Positions 63,745-64,000 of a stretch of 64,000 nt of DNA are shown here, piece after piece (positions within the stretch are counted from its first letter, which is position 1; each line of letters opens with the position of its first letter). The notes beneath the pieces were generated by a model. It was not told where the DNA came from, made no database searches, and saw only the letters and a program-made list of their open reading frames with translations. Both the position numbers and the translations under genes were made by a program. This DNA comes from Ga0077555 sp963761475 (GTDB lineage Bacteria > Pseudomonadota > Alphaproteobacteria > Rhizobiales > Hyphomicrobiaceae): positions 372,001-436,000 of the forward strand of contig CAVXGT010000019.1 in NCBI GenBank assembly GCA_963761475.1, in the 5' to 3' direction.

Positions 63745-64000
63745 ATGCTTGCAAGACACTTGCTTGCGGTGCTCGGGACGGGTGCGCTCGCACTCGGATC
63801 GGTGCTGTCCCACTCCGCTAACGCCAATACGCCGAAGAAGGGCGGCACGCTCAACTTCTCCGTCGTTGCCGAGCCGCCCACGCTCGATTGCCATGGTGTG
63901 ACGACGTTCGCGTTCGCACATCCGGCGCGCCCGCACTACTCGACACTGCTCAAGTGGCAGGGCGACGTTCAGAGCCAGAAGATCGTCGGCGATCTCGCGA
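63745..64000 (+). CDS. Second ABC transporter substrate-binding protein, partial
   Basis: The first 85 codons of a paralogue of the preceding gene, cut by the window edge. Signal peptide MLARHLLAVLGTGALALGSV, cleavage near ANANT; mature start TPKKGGTLNFSVVAEPPTLDCHG, then HYSTLLKWQGDVQSQKIVGDLA. Compared with the first protein the same positions read KKGGILQFAVVAEPPTTDCHG, so the pair arose by tandem duplication. Permease genes are expected beyond the window. Confidence 0.92.
   Translation, partial: MLARHLLAVLGTGALALGSVLSHSANANTPKKGGTLNFSVVAEPPTLDCHGVTTFAFAHPARPHYSTLLKWQGDVQSQKIVGDLA

Overview
The window is high-GC (roughly 65%), densely packed chromosomal DNA from an alphaproteobacterium, most likely Hyphomicrobiales (Rhizobiales). 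The markers are a tatABC-serS block, an ECF11-type rpoE-chrR locus, an LdtR-type MarR regulator, a HemB of the aspartate-rich (non-zinc) rhizobial type, a bacterial leucyltransferase (Bpt), extensin-family and bactofilin genes, and a uppP-gst-queG-SDR run. I see no rRNA, tRNA, CRISPR array, prophage or intact insertion sequence.

Layout. 0-0.2 kb: end of a pirin gene. 0.8-4.5 kb (minus): tatA-tatB-tatC-serS; the SerRS carries a ~65-residue low-GC insertion. 4.8-7.7 kb: uvrB, frameshifted near its end. 7.7-15.9 kb: a singlet-oxygen (RpoE-ChrR) locus, with rpoE, chrR, a DUF1295 membrane protein and a methyltransferase leftward and a flavin oxidoreductase, DUF1365, a CFA-type methyltransferase, DUF2177 and a fasciclin protein rightward. 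TGATCC-N18 promoters lie at the divergence and before the fasciclin gene. Together these genes look like a furan fatty acid pathway under RpoE control. 16-26.6 kb: catabolic enzymes (thioesterase, quinone-oxidoreductase-like enzyme, acyl-CoA ligase, glyoxalase-like protein, GMC oxidase, amidohydrolase, nitroreductase), a Tat-exported PhoD phosphatase, a broken XRE regulator and a methyltransferase. 26.7-30.5 kb (minus): a CinA-nucleotidyltransferase fusion, a small cysteine-rich gene with an in-frame UGA that looks like a selenoprotein, and an rtcB-prfH pair for ribosome repair/rescue.

30.7-34.4 kb: hyuA-hyuB hydantoinase/oxoprolinase-type genes. 34.6-37.4 kb: accessory DNA, comprising a GIY-YIG gene between two inverted palindromic repeats and then an AT-richer islet (DUF1330, NIPSNAP, dienelactone hydrolase-like). 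37.9-45 kb: nspC, katG, a membrane protein, bpt and hemB. 44.9-48.7 kb: a bactofilin/CSPG-repeat fusion, an extensin-family protein, a degenerate enoyl-CoA hydratase homologue and ldtR. 48.8-55.2 kb: MmgE/PrpD, aquaporin, uppP, GST, queG and an SDR. 55.4-56.8 kb: a secreted protein with seven near-identical 39-bp repeats. 56.8-64 kb: a HisD-family dehydrogenase, a VOC protein, an alpha/beta hydrolase, and a peptide-type ABC transporter (fused double ATPase, then two tandem solute-binding proteins, the second cut by the window edge).

Five otherwise conserved genes each carry one single-base frameshift (uvrB, chrR, the amidohydrolase, the XRE regulator, the bactofilin fusion). This could mean scattered indel errors in the assembly or real gene decay; the sequence alone does not decide it.
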